This document shows, in pieces, positions 10,043 through 22,300 of a stretch of 64,000 nucleotides of DNA. Each line of letters opens with the position of its first letter. Position 1 is the first letter of the stretch. The notes below the pieces were generated by a model. The model was not told the origin of the DNA. It made no database searches and saw only the letters and a list, made by a program, of their open reading frames with translations. Origin of the DNA: Rotaria macrura (lineage: Eukaryota; Rotifera; Eurotatoria; Philodinida; Philodinidae); assembly GCA_900239685.1 (NCBI GenBank), contig OENT01000055.1, positions 186,001-250,000 on the forward strand. The letters run 5' to 3'. A program made the translations under genes and the position numbers.

Positions 10043-13019
10043 AAAAGTGACATATTCTCCAACCTCAAACATAGTTAGCATGATGTACAATAGTCACATT
10101 GCTCAAAATTATACTGAACCGATATACTTTTATGAGTTCCAATCAAAATTCTTATGCATAAGAATTTTGATCTCTTAAAACTTGGGACAATCTTTGATAA
10201 GTTTTAGGATCATCAATGTTTGAAGGTACCGAACATTTAAGGATGTGACAAGTGTTGTACTTAGAATAATTATAATTATACTCAATGTGTCTAGTAAAAG
10301 GCATCGTCGGAAATGCTATTTTCATGTTAAGCTTCTTTTTTGTTGAACGAAATATTCACGAAGATATTGCTAACTTTGTGGAGTAGATTTAACGATCATT
10401 TATCTTAACTGGTACAAAGTGTAAAAAAAGACTATTTTGACTTCTGTCAAACCTAAATCTACATTTTGACGTTAAGAATGCATCTTTCATATCGATCACT
10501 ACTTAACTGAGAGTACTTTTAATGATAATTTCGCTACAAGTAACATGTTCGTTCTCAAATCACTTGTCGACGTTCGGGGAGATTTGTGGAACGATATCAC
10601 ACGTAATTAGCGAAAAAGAACTTGTGAAAAAAAACTATTTATAGATACCACTTATTTGTGACAATATGTAAGATTTGAAGATCAGAAAGTGCTACCTAAT
10701 ATATGTTGAGACGTTTGCAAGGAGAAAAGCCATTTCATAAACATTCCTGACAATTTATCTTCTTCAGTACTCTTAAAAAGTCATTGTTAATGACCATATC
10801 TCGTTGAGTTATTCTCGACAGCGGCTTATAAAGAATTTTCTAAATTTGGATATTAGTGTGATCAACATTAAATAAGAGTAACATTTGACTATTACTGAGT
10901 TCATATGTTTTACTGGAAAATTATTTCCTTTCTGTTAATTGCTCGATTATGTGCACGACAATTCGAATCAGTGAATCCATCAATTGTTAAGATTTTTCAT
11001 TGCGTTTCTGGACTGAACTCCGACGTTCTCACACTAGGACAGAGAGGTGTCAAAAAATGATTTCGTATAATAGAAAAATAAGCGAGGAAAGAATTATTTG
11101 TTGAACTTCTTGAAATGAGCATCCACTATCAATTAACATATATCATCGAAACTATTGCAGAAGGATTTGAAAATTTAAAATTCAACACACGTAGTCAAAA
11201 CTCTTTCAGTCAGTATGATTTGTTCGTGTTATTGTCGATTTATGAAGAATTTCATTAGAATGCTTCTGCTACAATTCATGTGACTTACTTTTCAACTCTT
11301 CTCTCTAATACCTAGTTGCATATGAATACAAGTCAAAAATGTATTTCATTTGACGACGTTAGACAGTTGATTTAACCAAAAGAAAGCACTCATATCCATA
11401 GAACATTATGTTCTTTGTTTTGATCAAGTCGAGTTCAACTCCACGCATAAATATCTAAATTGAAATAGTTCAAAAACTTATTCTTCATAGATCTACTCTC
11501 CACACATGATGATCCAAAGATGATGACAGTTTGATGCATTTATCAAATACGACAGTATATTATCTATTTATAGAAAGGAGATCCATGTTAGATTCGTATC
11601 TTTAATGATCAAATCAGAGAAAAACAAACTATTTCTATTACTCTAGAGATACGAAGACATCGATTATAGATATAAATCTAGTGCCATGTTATTTAATATA
11701 GAGACACATCACGGATTTTCAATCTTGTTTTATATTTCAACATGTGTGAGTTTTCAATAATGCAATTAAACTGTCTGAATTTCTTTTTCACATCGTTTAG
11801 ATATTAACAGTAAATATTTTATTGAAATCAAAGTAGTCACAGCTGATCTATTCAACGAATGTGGATCTTGAGCGTTAGATGAAATTTCAAATTGTTAGAC
11901 TTTTCTAGACTGTCTAAAAGTTCAACAGTGTAGTACGAAACAAAGCAAAACACAAATAAAACGTTCTTAGTAAGCGCTGTTCAGATTTTGAACAGACTGT
12001 TAGAATATCCGTTCATTTTTTTATCTAGTCTTGCTTCATCAAATAACCGATTTCAATTATCGCCCGTGGTGGAATTTTCTTTCTTGAAGTAATTTCATCT
12101 TTTCTTGATATCTTCATGATGAATAGTGAAGAACTAAATATTGCAAAGTGTCGTGACAAAAAAAACCCATCTCGTTTCTAATTCATCAACACTACGAGAA
12201 TAGTTTTCTCCGTACTGGATGTCTAACTTATTCTCACAACAACATCATATAAAAACATCTGTCTATTTTTCAATGAAAAAATGTCATTAGATTATTTGAA
12301 AAAATCCTAATTTAATCGTGAAAGTAATCAATAAATCTCTTGTTTTTTAGATATCTGTCGAATGAAAATCGGAGTTTCAATTGTGTATGTGCGATTATAT
12401 TTCAGTACTTACAATATGCTCGATAATCTATTAATGGTGCAACTTCGCTCCTAGAGACAACATTCTTTATATGTTTGATGTTAACCATCCACAGTTCGTC
12501 AGCATATATTCCTGATAACATAAAAGCCACTAATCAAGGTTTATTCTCTTGATTAGAAATATCGAGTTCCTAATTTTTACTTGTAGCTTTCTGTTTCCAG
12601 ACAAACTTTATACGTCAATAAAAAAAAGACTTGAATATTCAATTTACCTAGAACAGTAGTTTTATCTTATGAGTGCGAGATTATGTCACTCGTTCATTTA
12701 ATTATTAATAGAAGATTTTAAAGAGTAGAGAGACAAGAAAAAAAAGAACATAATGCCCTACTCATAATCAATTACATTAATAATGAAATAACACGCGAGA
12801 ACCAAATGTTCATACTGGTGTTTGATGTTTCAAATGACTGAAAAATAAGAAAAGAATCTACTTTCACTAAGGTATTGCATGCATCTGAATCGATATTGGA
12901 TCAGATGTTTGTTTGTTTTCTTTTGTACCAAGTACGACTCTTTTTACAACGCACAAGAACAACAAAAAGTACACAATACATCTGTGAAAGAAGAAAAAAA
13001 TGACTACGATTAATAAGAC
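10043..13019. other. Intergenic, nothing recognised except a palindrome
   Basis: About 3 kb of AT-rich DNA with no conserved coding block on either strand. The only distinct structure is a perfect palindrome at 10142-10171. The part next to 13020 should hold the 3' UTR of the GPCR gene. Confidence 0.5.
10142..10171. repeat. Perfect 30-bp palindrome
   Basis: The sequence ATCAAAATTCTTATG is followed immediately by its reverse complement, giving a 30-bp palindrome without a spacer, 100 bp outside the CAGTGG element. It could be a protein-binding site, a transposon relic or chance in AT-rich DNA. Confidence 0.7.
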
Positions 13020-14330
13020 TTAGTGCGTTTGCGGTAGACGCACCAGCGACATCGGTAATAAACGATGACTCAAATAGATGCTACTCTGACGTTCTTGTAA
13101 CTTTTTCTGTTTATGTGTTTCAATGTAACGTCGAACAAATGAACAACTAAATAGACGAACAACTTCATTACGAAATCGTTGGCCACATATAGCATAAACA
13201 AAAAAATTAACACAAAACGATGCAAAAAACCAAAGACGAGCTATGTTAACAGCATCGAGCATCCAGGATGGTTGCTGTTTGATAAATAGAAAACAAATTA
13301 GTAATGAATGATAAGGTAAATTAAAGACAAGAAAAACAGTTGAAGCAGCTAGCAGCATTTTAGTTGTTTTAGCTGATGTTGTGGTTCGACATTGTGTTGA
13401 ACGAATATGAAGCGGTGCACTCGTTTGATATGATGATATCTGCCTCGATGTTGCAATACATGATACGAACCGACTATTCGCTCTTTTACATCGTTGAATC
13501 TGTCGAACACATAGTAATGATCGATTTGGTTGTTGTAAAAGATGCTGAGATTCTCCGGGAATAGTATTGTTTGTATTATTATTGTTACTGTTATTATTAA
13601 TTATATTACTATTGTTAAATGGAGATGTTTGACTATTCTCAGCAATGGACTGGCCCGATGAATTTGATGATTTTGCTGATGGGCAAATCATTGGTGTTGC
13701 TGAATTAGATGTTGCTAATTGATATATGTATGATAATTTTGTTTGAAGTTTATATACTATAGCTAAATTCATAATTGTAATCGATGAGAATGGTATAATA
13801 AATGTAAATAAAGTATCCAGAACAAGAAATGGAAATAACAATGGTTTTTCTCGAGCTTCCTCGCAATGAACAGTATTGGTCGTGTTTGTACGTTTTTTAG
13901 TCACCGTAACCGAAAAAGACAATGTGTAAAATGAGCAAGCAAATATAAATAATGTTACTGCTAATATTCGATTCGTACGTTGTTTCAAAAATGTTGTTGC
14001 TTTAATTGGAAAAAGAACGGCTATGAGACGATGACTCGTATATGCCAATGTAAAATTGGACGATAAAAATGATGCTATATGACTTAAATAGATGGTAAAC
14101 ATACAGACAGACTTGGTCATCACTGGCACATGTAGTTCATCAAATAAAGCAATTACAAGTATAAATATGAATACAAGATCTGTTACAGCTAAACAAGTAA
14201 GAAAAAATGATGAACGTAATGAACGTAAACGTCGTTGTGAAAAAACAATAATTGTTGTCGTATTACCAATGAGACCAGTTAAAGCAATAGCAATATAATA
14301 GACAAGTTGAAGCTCATAAGATAATGCCAT
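13020..14330 (-). CDS. Class A (rhodopsin-like) G-protein-coupled receptor
   Basis: Intronless frame. The start chosen is the ATG at 14328-14330 (MALSYELQL), giving 436 residues. The frame stays open 53 codons further upstream without an ATG, so a 5' exon is possible. Seven hydrophobic segments are visible. TM1 carries GNTTTIIVF, TM2 LAVTDLVF, TM3 ends TSHRLIAV in place of DRY, TM6 carries FNLPYHSLL in place of CWxP, and TM7 reads NFFVYAICGQRFR in place of NPxxY. Cysteines at the start of TM3 (SVCMF) and in the second outer loop (VHCEE) can form the usual disulfide. The third inner loop, about 130 residues, is very long and Asn/Ser-rich; a basic C-terminal tail follows. The family senses peptides or small ligands at the plasma membrane. 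The divergent motifs resemble lineage-expanded neuropeptide-type receptors; the ligand cannot be guessed. Confidence 0.88.
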   Translation of the reverse strand: MALSYELQLVYYIAIALTGLIGNTTTIIVFSQRRLRSLRSSFFLTCLAVTDLVFIFILVIALFDELHVPVMTKSVCMFTIYLSHIASFLSSNFTLAYTSHRLIAVLFPIKATTFLKQRTNRILAVTLFIFACSFYTLSFSVTVTKKRTNTTNTVHCEEAREKPLLFPFLVLDTLFTFIIPFSSITIMNLAIVYKLQTKLSYIYQLATSNSATPMICPSAKSSNSSGQSIAENSQTSPFNNSNIINNNSNNNNTNNTIPGESQHLLQQPNRSLLCVRQIQRCKRANSRFVSCIATSRQISSYQTSAPLHIRSTQCRTTTSAKTTKMLLAASTVFLVFNLPYHSLLICFLFIKQQPSWMLDAVNIARLWFFASFCVNFFVYAICGQRFRNEVVRLFSCSFVRRYIETHKQKKLQERQSSIYLSHRLLPMSLVRLPQTH

Positions 14331-17300
14331 GCTGACATCAACGATAACAGAAATGAATGATAATGATGATGATGATGAGGATGAAAACGATAAAGTGACA
14401 GAGACAGAAGTAGACGTCAATGTTACTAAAGAAACGTTTAATATATTGAAAGAATCGAGTAAAGTGGAAAGAGAAAAAAGAGGGAACACTCGTTTTTATA
14501 TTTGGGAAATAAAAGTAATGGCTTTGTCATCTCAAACGATCTCCTCATATAATGTTTCTCATTAAAAATGAATTACTCTCAAAAATAAAACTTTAATCAT
14601 TTTTCATTGTTTTAAAATGACATCTTTCAAGTTTCGAGTAAAGACAATACTATTGACTAATACTACTGACGATGGCTAGCGTACTATTTTACTTCTAGTC
14701 TCTTGAGAAAAAGTTCATATTTTCTACTGTATGCATAAATTTATCCCTTCATTCAAGTCGAATTGATTTCATTAAAGATTGAAAAATCAGATCTTCATTG
14801 CAACTTGATATCTCATGTTTATTGATATCAAATATTAGAAACCCGTCTTTACTATTTGTATTCGATAAAGTTACATGTGTTACATGCCAAAACGAAAAGT
14901 AGATTTGCAGTTACTGCTCAAACAAATATTTCAGCGTCGTTTTTCTTTCCAAATAGAATGACTATTTATTTGTGTCGGATATCATCACACAAACCGTTTC
15001 ATTTCGACTGATATGATATTAACATGAAAATCTATTACTAACTACATTAATTAGACTGATGAACAATTAACTATTCATGTTATTAATGATAAATTTTTTA
15101 CAAGCATATCATAATTTTATTTATCAAAAGATGAGAAAGTTGTCTCCGTCTAAGAATATAATCAGAATAATTAACGTTGTCTGGAACAGTTTATTTAGAT
15201 TCTACTGTATTGAATAAAGAAGTAATTAGACGCATCTTCTGCAAACGTCATGAAAATTATAATCATATGTATGCGCATATATTTTTCTAAAATAGTTTAC
15301 CGCTGACGACGATTCATAGTGATTCAGTAATCATTTCACTTTTTCTCTGATCGATTCATCGATTGAGTCTATCTTACTTTTGATCCTAATGTGCTATTTT
15401 ATAATGTAGATAGTATTGTTTCGGTTGTACACGGGTTAATAAAAGAACCTTCATTATCGATGAAAGTTCATGGTTTTCTTCTGTCTGCTCACTATGTCTA
15501 TCTGTCTGGCCCTCTCTTTCTCTCTCTTCTCGTCCATGAATGAGTTCGATGTGCAGAATAATAAAAGGACTAACTATGAATAATAAAAGACACGATAATC
15601 TTAATAGATACAAGGTTAAGAATTCGTTATTTCAGAATCTTCATACTCAGCAGTCGATAAATATGAAAACAAAGAAAAGTAATAATCCTAAAATCAAGTT
15701 CCACACGCTTTCATTAACATGACAAAATAATGATTATATTTCTCTACTAGAAATATTCATACTTTTTATAGAGTGCACGAGAGAGAGAGAATGACAGATA
15801 TATTAATATGAATATGAACTATACAAGGAAGCGTACAGTTCATGTGTATTCTATTCATGATTTGACTGCTTTTTAATTAAATTCAAAGAAGGAAATACGA
15901 AGTCGTAAACAACTGTAAATTAAGATAAAAACTTCTATTTAGTTCAACGTCATGGATTTCAAGTATAATCTATCATCTTTAGATGCTAATTAATTTTTTA
16001 GCGGGAGGGGGGGGGGGAGGGTTGGCATTTCATTTGTGTTGAATTCGTTCCAATAGAATGCAATTTAAGTAAATAGATACGTCTTGTGCTAAGCAATAAA
16101 AATCGGATTTTTCTACATTCGATGAATCTTGAAAATTAAAAAGAAATCTATATTTTATGTGGCAATCAAGTTGCTTGAATGAGAATTAAATTAATTCTTT
16201 CCACTTTTCTTTTTTATGGAACAAAAGGAGAAGCGTTTAATGACAATCATAATAGTCGATAGTATGCATGATAGCGCTGATCATTGTAAATTCTCTTTAA
16301 GAACAAATCCTATAGAGAACTTTTATTGATACATCCTGAATAAAACATTTGGTGTTGACAAATTTAATAAAAAAAATAGGTCAGACAATATTATACAGGT
16401 ATTGAGATGCTTCTACCGATATAATAGATAATTCCATTCGAAATATGTTCTACTCAACCTAATATTTGTCAACAACATCAACAATAGAAAAGCTCATGCT
16501 GTGTAATGACACGACTTTTTCGAGTGGTTCAACATTGATGCATGTACTAGCAGACGGCATACTTACATGAAGACTATTCTCCTTCATTGAACACTTGACA
16601 GACCGTATATTGTACAGCCGTTTTGCTAAACAAAAAATGTGAATCAATAACTATAGAATTAACGGTATTCAAATAATAGGTTTATTGATTGGAAATAGAC
16701 GCAGAAGAGAATATAAGAAAACATTCATCACTCGTTTCTCAAATAAAGGAAAAGAGAAAAAAACGACAAGAGTAATTTTGTAAGGCATAATAGTTAAACG
16801 AACTCATATTTTAGATGCCGGAAGACAAACCCTGTAGATGATCTATTGAATATTCCAACACTAGAGTTTTCAATTAGTCACATACGAAACAGTTGTTTTC
16901 TCTGATTAATATCAATTTTTATTTTCGAGCTAAATGGTTCAGTTCTAGTTAGTACAAATACAAATGATTCAATTGCTTTCCTATCGTACACTGATTGGAT
17001 AAACGATATGTGTCACAATAAGATGATTTCTTTTTTCACTACTTCTCTCTGTCTCGAGAGAATCATCTTTAAATAGCATTGTCGAAAGACAAAATAAAAG
17101 TGCGTACATCACTCTCATCCCTTTCAAACGTTTCTTGTTCTTTGCCTTTGATTGGCACATACTTGTTCTCGATTACGATTAAAATACAATATGCAATCAT
17201 GAAGCCTAATAAATATAAAAATGAATGTGTAAATGCATTTATTTATTTTTATATATATGGCGAAGATTTCCTCTTTTTCTCCTTATCGAGCATAACTGAA

Positions 17301-17468
17301 GTATGTCTTACAGTTACGATGCTAGTAATAAAAATAAAAGATCAATATGCATGATTGAGTGAACAATTTTCTTCCAAATATTATTTTATCATCTCGCAAT
17401 GGTTTATCGAAATATTCATTCATTTCACAGACAATTGCACAAGCTAGTAAAAGTTTTAAAATTTTAAA

Positions 17469-17798
17469 CTAACCAAGGGAATCCGAGTTCTTTCCGGACA
17501 CGAATTCGAAATTTTGTTTAGAGCTCATTGTTTCAGAGTGACAATAAATATTCGTTAGAATAGTATAAAATCTAACATCATGAGAAAAATATGCTGTCAA
17601 GTCCACAACACGCCGGTTTGACTCATTTGCTTGTGTTGAATACTGACAAGAAAAAAGACATTTCGATAGATAAGGATGAATCATTTTGATTGTGTTTCGG
17701 TAAATCTCTATCATGGCATTTAGCGACATCAAAACTATATTTTCAACGAGAAAATTGATGGGCTTTTCTCGGTCTAGTATAAGTTGTACAATTATCAT
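17469..17798 (-). CDS. Unrecognised 109-codon ORF, doubtful
   Basis: An ATG-started open frame of 109 residues with mixed, non-repetitive composition (MIIVQLILDREKPINFL...). I recognise no family, signal peptide or membrane segment. In DNA this AT-rich, an ORF of this length is uncommon but not exceptional by chance. It could be a decayed exon: CTTG|GTTAGT near its end might be a donor, but no partner exon was found. Confidence 0.15.
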   Translation of the reverse strand: MIIVQLILDREKPINFLVENIVLMSLNAMIEIYRNTIKMIHPYLSKCLFSCQYSTQANESNRRVVDLTAYFSHDVRFYTILTNIYCHSETMSSKQNFEFVSGKNSDSLG

Positions 17799-18205
17799 GA
17801 ACAGTCTGATATGTTAGTCAAGACAATCATTCAAACATGACCGAAGTCCACTGAATCATGCAATTTTTCATAGGAATCAAAATGAAAATTAGCCTCTGTT
17901 CTGAATACATCACAGCTGAATAATAAATTTAGCATTTTACGGGAAAACTCTATTCTTTTGTATTTATTGTCGTTCAAATAATGATTGCTATAGTTCATTC
18001 GATATCAATTTGTTTTTAGAAAACGATTTATTTACTAATTTGTAAATGAAATGTTTTTAACTGAATTCAGAAGTTGAAAAACGACTGATTACGTATGGTA
18101 TTAGTTTCCAATAATCTTTTGATTAATTCGAACCTTTTAAATATCTTGTCATAAGATCTGTGTTTGTATGATTAGAACTGAAAGAATTATTGTTCAGTTG
18201 ACATT

Positions 18206-18246
<41 letters not shown>
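18206..18246. repeat. (CA)n(TA)n microsatellite
   Basis: About 12-13 CA units followed directly by about eight TA units, upstream of the bHLH gene. Confidence 0.95.
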
Positions 18247-18635
18247 GTACGTATATGGATCGTGCTGTGCAATTAATCTATCAATCAATCAAAAGCATTC
18301 CTCCTCTTTTTTCATGTTGACTAAGTATTTGACAGTTTCCAACTGTGCAATATTGAACATTTGAATGAAACATGTATATGAACAATTCTATGATAATTTC
18401 ACCTTTCGTTTTTTTCTTTTCTTCATTCTTGAAAAAGAAGAAAATTTTCTTATTGATGACTATATCGTGCTTGATGAAATTGACATATTAATTAGTTCAA
18501 TGCACGAGTTCCCTGTTGTTATAACTTACTCGCTTTCCAACTGTTAAACATTTCTTTTTATAACATTGAATACAATCAACTGATGGCAGTAACTTCGAAT
18601 CATTTTAAAGTTTCTTTTCAAAACATTTGTATCTT

Positions 18636-19037
18636 ATGATGGAGAAAATGAAATCGCAAATGCAACAACAACAAACAACAAAAAAGATCAATAAAAAAAA
18701 GTGTACAACAACATATGCGGTTAAACGTCCACCACCATCCGTACTACAAATTGAAAAAACGCGTCGTATTGCAGCTAATGCACGTGAACGTCGTCGTATG
18801 AATGGTCTCAATACAGCTTTCGATCGTCTACGAACGGTATTACCATCATCTATGTTTCAACAACAGAGGCGTTTTTCAAAATATGAAACATTACAAATGG
18901 CTCAAAGTTATATTGCTGCACTTCAATCAATTTTACATCATAATTCATCATCGTCGTCATCCGACAATGACCATAATCTAAGCAATGTGAGTAGTACAAC
19001 AGATGACGATATGGATAATCAAATTCATGAATATTAA
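18636..19037 (+). CDS. Atonal-family bHLH transcription factor
   Basis: Single-exon frame of 133 residues from the ATG at 18636. The basic region is [17 protein letters not shown] (residues 43-59) and carries the Asn-x-Arg-Glu-Arg core that reads E-box DNA. Helix 1 follows ([10 protein letters not shown]), then the loop and [20 protein letters not shown] as helix 2. The KYETLQMAQ block is typical of the Atonal/ATOH1/ATOH7 group; NeuroD and neurogenin have KIETL. Such factors act in the nucleus as heterodimers with E-proteins and start neural or sensory cell fates. The N terminus is Gln/Lys-rich, and the C terminus is a Ser run followed by an acidic tail. The protein is short for the group, since the bHLH makes up nearly half of it. 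A second ATG follows the first directly (codon 2). The nearest gene, on the other strand, ends only about 350 bp downstream. Confidence 0.93.
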   Translation: MMEKMKSQMQQQQTTKKINKKKCTTTYAVKRPPPSVLQIEKTRRIAANARERRRMNGLNTAFDRLRTVLPSSMFQQQRRFSKYETLQMAQSYIAALQSILHHNSSSSSSDNDHNLSNVSSTTDDDMDNQIHEY

Positions 19038-19300
19038 ACAAAATAAGATGATAAACGGAGCATATGGCGTTTTTTCTTCTCATGTGACTGATTTCTATTA
19101 TAATCACGATAATTGTATTTTATCAAAAAAAAGATTTTGAATTGACAAAGACCGAAAAAAATAAAGATAAAGCAATAAAGCAAAAGAAATAAAGCACAAA
19201 ACCTGAGGCATGGACATACGCACTCACAGACGAGAAAGACACAGTGTAAAAAAGGTTTCAAGAAGAAAAGATCATTTAGAAAGAAGTCAAGACACAGAGT

Positions 19301-19319
19301 GAGAGAGAGAGAGAGAGAG
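19301..19319. repeat. (GA)n microsatellite
   Basis: Nine to ten GA units in the short gap between the convergent bHLH and centrosomin-like genes. Confidence 0.9.
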
Positions 19320-19387
19320 CGATGGAGATAAAAAAGAGACAAAGCTAAGATTAAGCAAGGAAGATTTTCAATGAAGACTTTGATGAC

Positions 19388-22300
19388 CTAATCTAGATGA
19401 TTTGTACGATGACGATTCGGTGATTGAACACTATTCTGTAACATACTACTTGTAGTGACTGGCTCTTTCAAATGGTATTCCATATTTGAACGAGCCTTCT
19501 GTAATACATCTAAGGTCGGCCGGACTGAAATAGAAATTAAAATAAAAGATAATTATTTCGATACTTTTTTTTCAATGGAATCTTCATTAACCAATAATTC
19601 TGTCTATTTTTGTGCTATTCTTATTTAGCTATACGATGTGAACTACATAGCTAAGGATTCGTTGTGATAAATCCATTGGTTCCCTTTGTTTATTAGTCAC
19701 ACCAGCTCTTTTGAATGCTCGAAAGCGAATGGATATATTCTACTCTCTACTTCAAGACAGACAGAAAAAATATAACACATAATTGAACTACTATTCGAAA
19801 CACTATTCTAGACTATTACTAAATTCGTAAGACAAACACATTAGTTATATATGTAATACAAACAAACGAAACATCACAAAACATCGAGAATATCAAAAGC
19901 AAACAAATCAACCATGTGAAAAAAAAAGACAAACTAAATTGATACATGCATTCAACATTCAATGATCTATTAGTGTAATTCATTAGACAGATGTAAGGGA
20001 AACACTTTATAGATATTTATCTGTCGATTGTTGACAAACGTACACACACGCACATACAAAGTTAAAACTTACGTAGCAATGCCAAATAGTCGTCTGTATT
20101 AGCTTTTTTGTGATTTGCTTTCTGTAAAAATTATTAGATGAAGTAAGATAGTTGAAAGAAATTTTATTCAGTTTTTTTTCTCCTTATACGTATATTCATA
20201 CATGGATGATGACGAATGAAGAAAAAGTCAAACTACATCAAAAACTTACTGTCAATTGGGTGAGTAATTGATCCATGTATACTGATTGTTCTTTATATTT
20301 TTGTCGTAGATTTTGTAATTCTTGTGTATATTTCATTTGAGACAATAGAAGATCTTTGTTCTAAAAAATATCAACGAAAGTGTTTTGTTCATATTAACTA
20401 AGCTGTAAAATAAACCAGAAGATTTACTTCAGTTGCAAGACGTGGATCAGTATATTGGTGTTCATTATATTTATTCTTAAGAGGTAATGTTGCTGGCCAG
20501 TATGCTTCAATTAATTGATACGTTTGTTCTAAGCGTGTTAGACATTGATTAAGAGTATTTAAACGTTGTTCAAGCCATTCAACTGACGGTTCAGTTAATG
20601 ATGATGTCTAATTGGAGAGAAAAATAAAAGGAATTTTATGGATTGGATTAAATGCCGAGATGCGAAAAATCAACAGTCGACCTGAGTTAGCATTCAACGT
20701 GAAAGACAAGTATGAATGAGGAACACGTGATCGTATTACAAACGTAAATAAGAAAATCTTGATCGAAACAAAAGAGTTCAGTTGAATTTCATAAGTAGTC
20801 AAAACTGTACGAATGACCTGACATATTCGTCAGCTGTTCGACATTGTCGACTGTTGGCTTTAGAAATTCGCTTCGTTTCAAGATTTTCGAATGAATACGA
20901 CAGCAAATTGACTCACAAGAAGCTAGATAAATCGTACAACATCCAGAAAAAGCGGTCCGAATTTTGTCTAATCCGCTCGAATTTGATGAGAGAATATTCT
21001 TAGGTGTCAAGTCACTTTATCAACTGAGATAATGCTGATTCGATCAGTGCTAGTGAGGAATAGAGTAGAAGTCTTCACTGATTTAATTATCCAGACCTTC
21101 ACTCTCGTGGTATAGAAACTTAGCGGGAGTTTTTTTCAATAAAAGACTATGATCCTCATCTGAGCACTTAAACAATTAACCTTCAAGTTTCGATAGGAAA
21201 CTTTACACGAAGAAAGTGCTCAATAAGACTAGTTCATTGGACGAGTTGTAACTTTCGTAATATTTTGTGTCTTAATTCATAAATTGAGACCTTGAGAAAG
21301 GAAACGCTAAAGAGACCGCAACTTGTCTAATGAACTATTACCCATTTCAAAAAAGAAGGCGGGTGGATACAGCTATTATAGCTGTATCCACCCGCCTTCT
21401 TTTCTGAAATGGATAATAGTCTTGGCTTTGAAAGGACTTGATAAATCTGATCAAATGAACATCATCTCAGTTGAAAAGTGATTTTTACATCTGACAAGGT
21501 GTCTTCGTGAGTGGTTGTATCATTGGTTTATCTCAAAGTATAATATTGAAACTGAAGTTTTGATAGTTGCTTGAATTAGTTGGCTCATCAAAATGTTAAT
21601 CATTCTTTGAGAATTAGACCACATTTTAGGAAGGTAATGTCAAGAAAGAAACCGATCGTTTCCTGACTCAAAACGTTTGTCTTCAGCTTTCAAGTTCGAT
21701 TTCACTTGATTTTAACCGCATGAATCCTGTTGAAAGCAAATTCTTTTTGTATTTCAAAGACAAGAATCTGTCGGGTGAATTCAGTGAGACATACAGCTCG
21801 AGTATTTGTTTCATTTAAACGAATACTTGAAATAAGAAGCACAATTCAGTAGTTTAGATATTCTTCGATGACGAATATAGTTTTTCAATGTTCCATCTGT
21901 ATTTGATTTTGTTTTAAAATCAAAGAAACGTTGTCTTGCAACGCGGAAAACAATATCAACTGATGTCGATTGTGAAAAATCTTTCGTTTTCTCACTGCTA
22001 AAGTCCTTTAGATAGATGAACTCTAAATAGATTTGCTAATAATAGGCAGAAAGTGGCTTGTTGCTACAGTTCTTAGAAGAAGTTCAGTACTATTTATGTC
22101 AATTTATGGGTCGTCTAAATCATGATTACTTCAACCTCATTGATTTTTGATCGATTATACTCATCACAAAAAAAAACTATCGAAATACTCATAATTGAAA
22201 GAAGTCAATGAACTTCAATATAGATTCTATTAAAAACATAAAAATAAACATGTGCCATGTGAATCGTTTCGATGTTTGAAAAAATGTCCGATTATGTCTT

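Larger units (their letters stand above)
14331..18635. other. Intergenic, no confident gene
   Basis: About 4.3 kb between the GPCR and the bHLH gene. It holds a G-run (16003-16020) and a CA/TA microsatellite (18206-18246). Two minus-strand ORFs look slightly protein-like but match nothing: 16459-16647 (62 codons, with a GTAAGT inside) and 17469-17798 (109 codons, listed separately). Promoter elements of the bHLH gene may lie here, but none can be named. Confidence 0.5.

Noticed and set aside
14331-14489. Longer N terminus of the GPCR (53 extra residues)
   Set aside because: The frame is open but has no ATG there, and the sequence is a Ser/Val/Thr low-complexity run; the ATG at 14330 fits the start of TM1 better.
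14329-14565. Acidic plus-strand ORF (MLTSTITEMNDNDDDDEDENDK)
   Set aside because: Antisense of the Ser-rich stretch upstream of the GPCR start; low complexity only.
16459-16647. 62-codon minus-strand ORF with an internal GTAAGT
   Set aside because: No partner exon, no recognised family, and the only following AG would leave a 20-nt intron.
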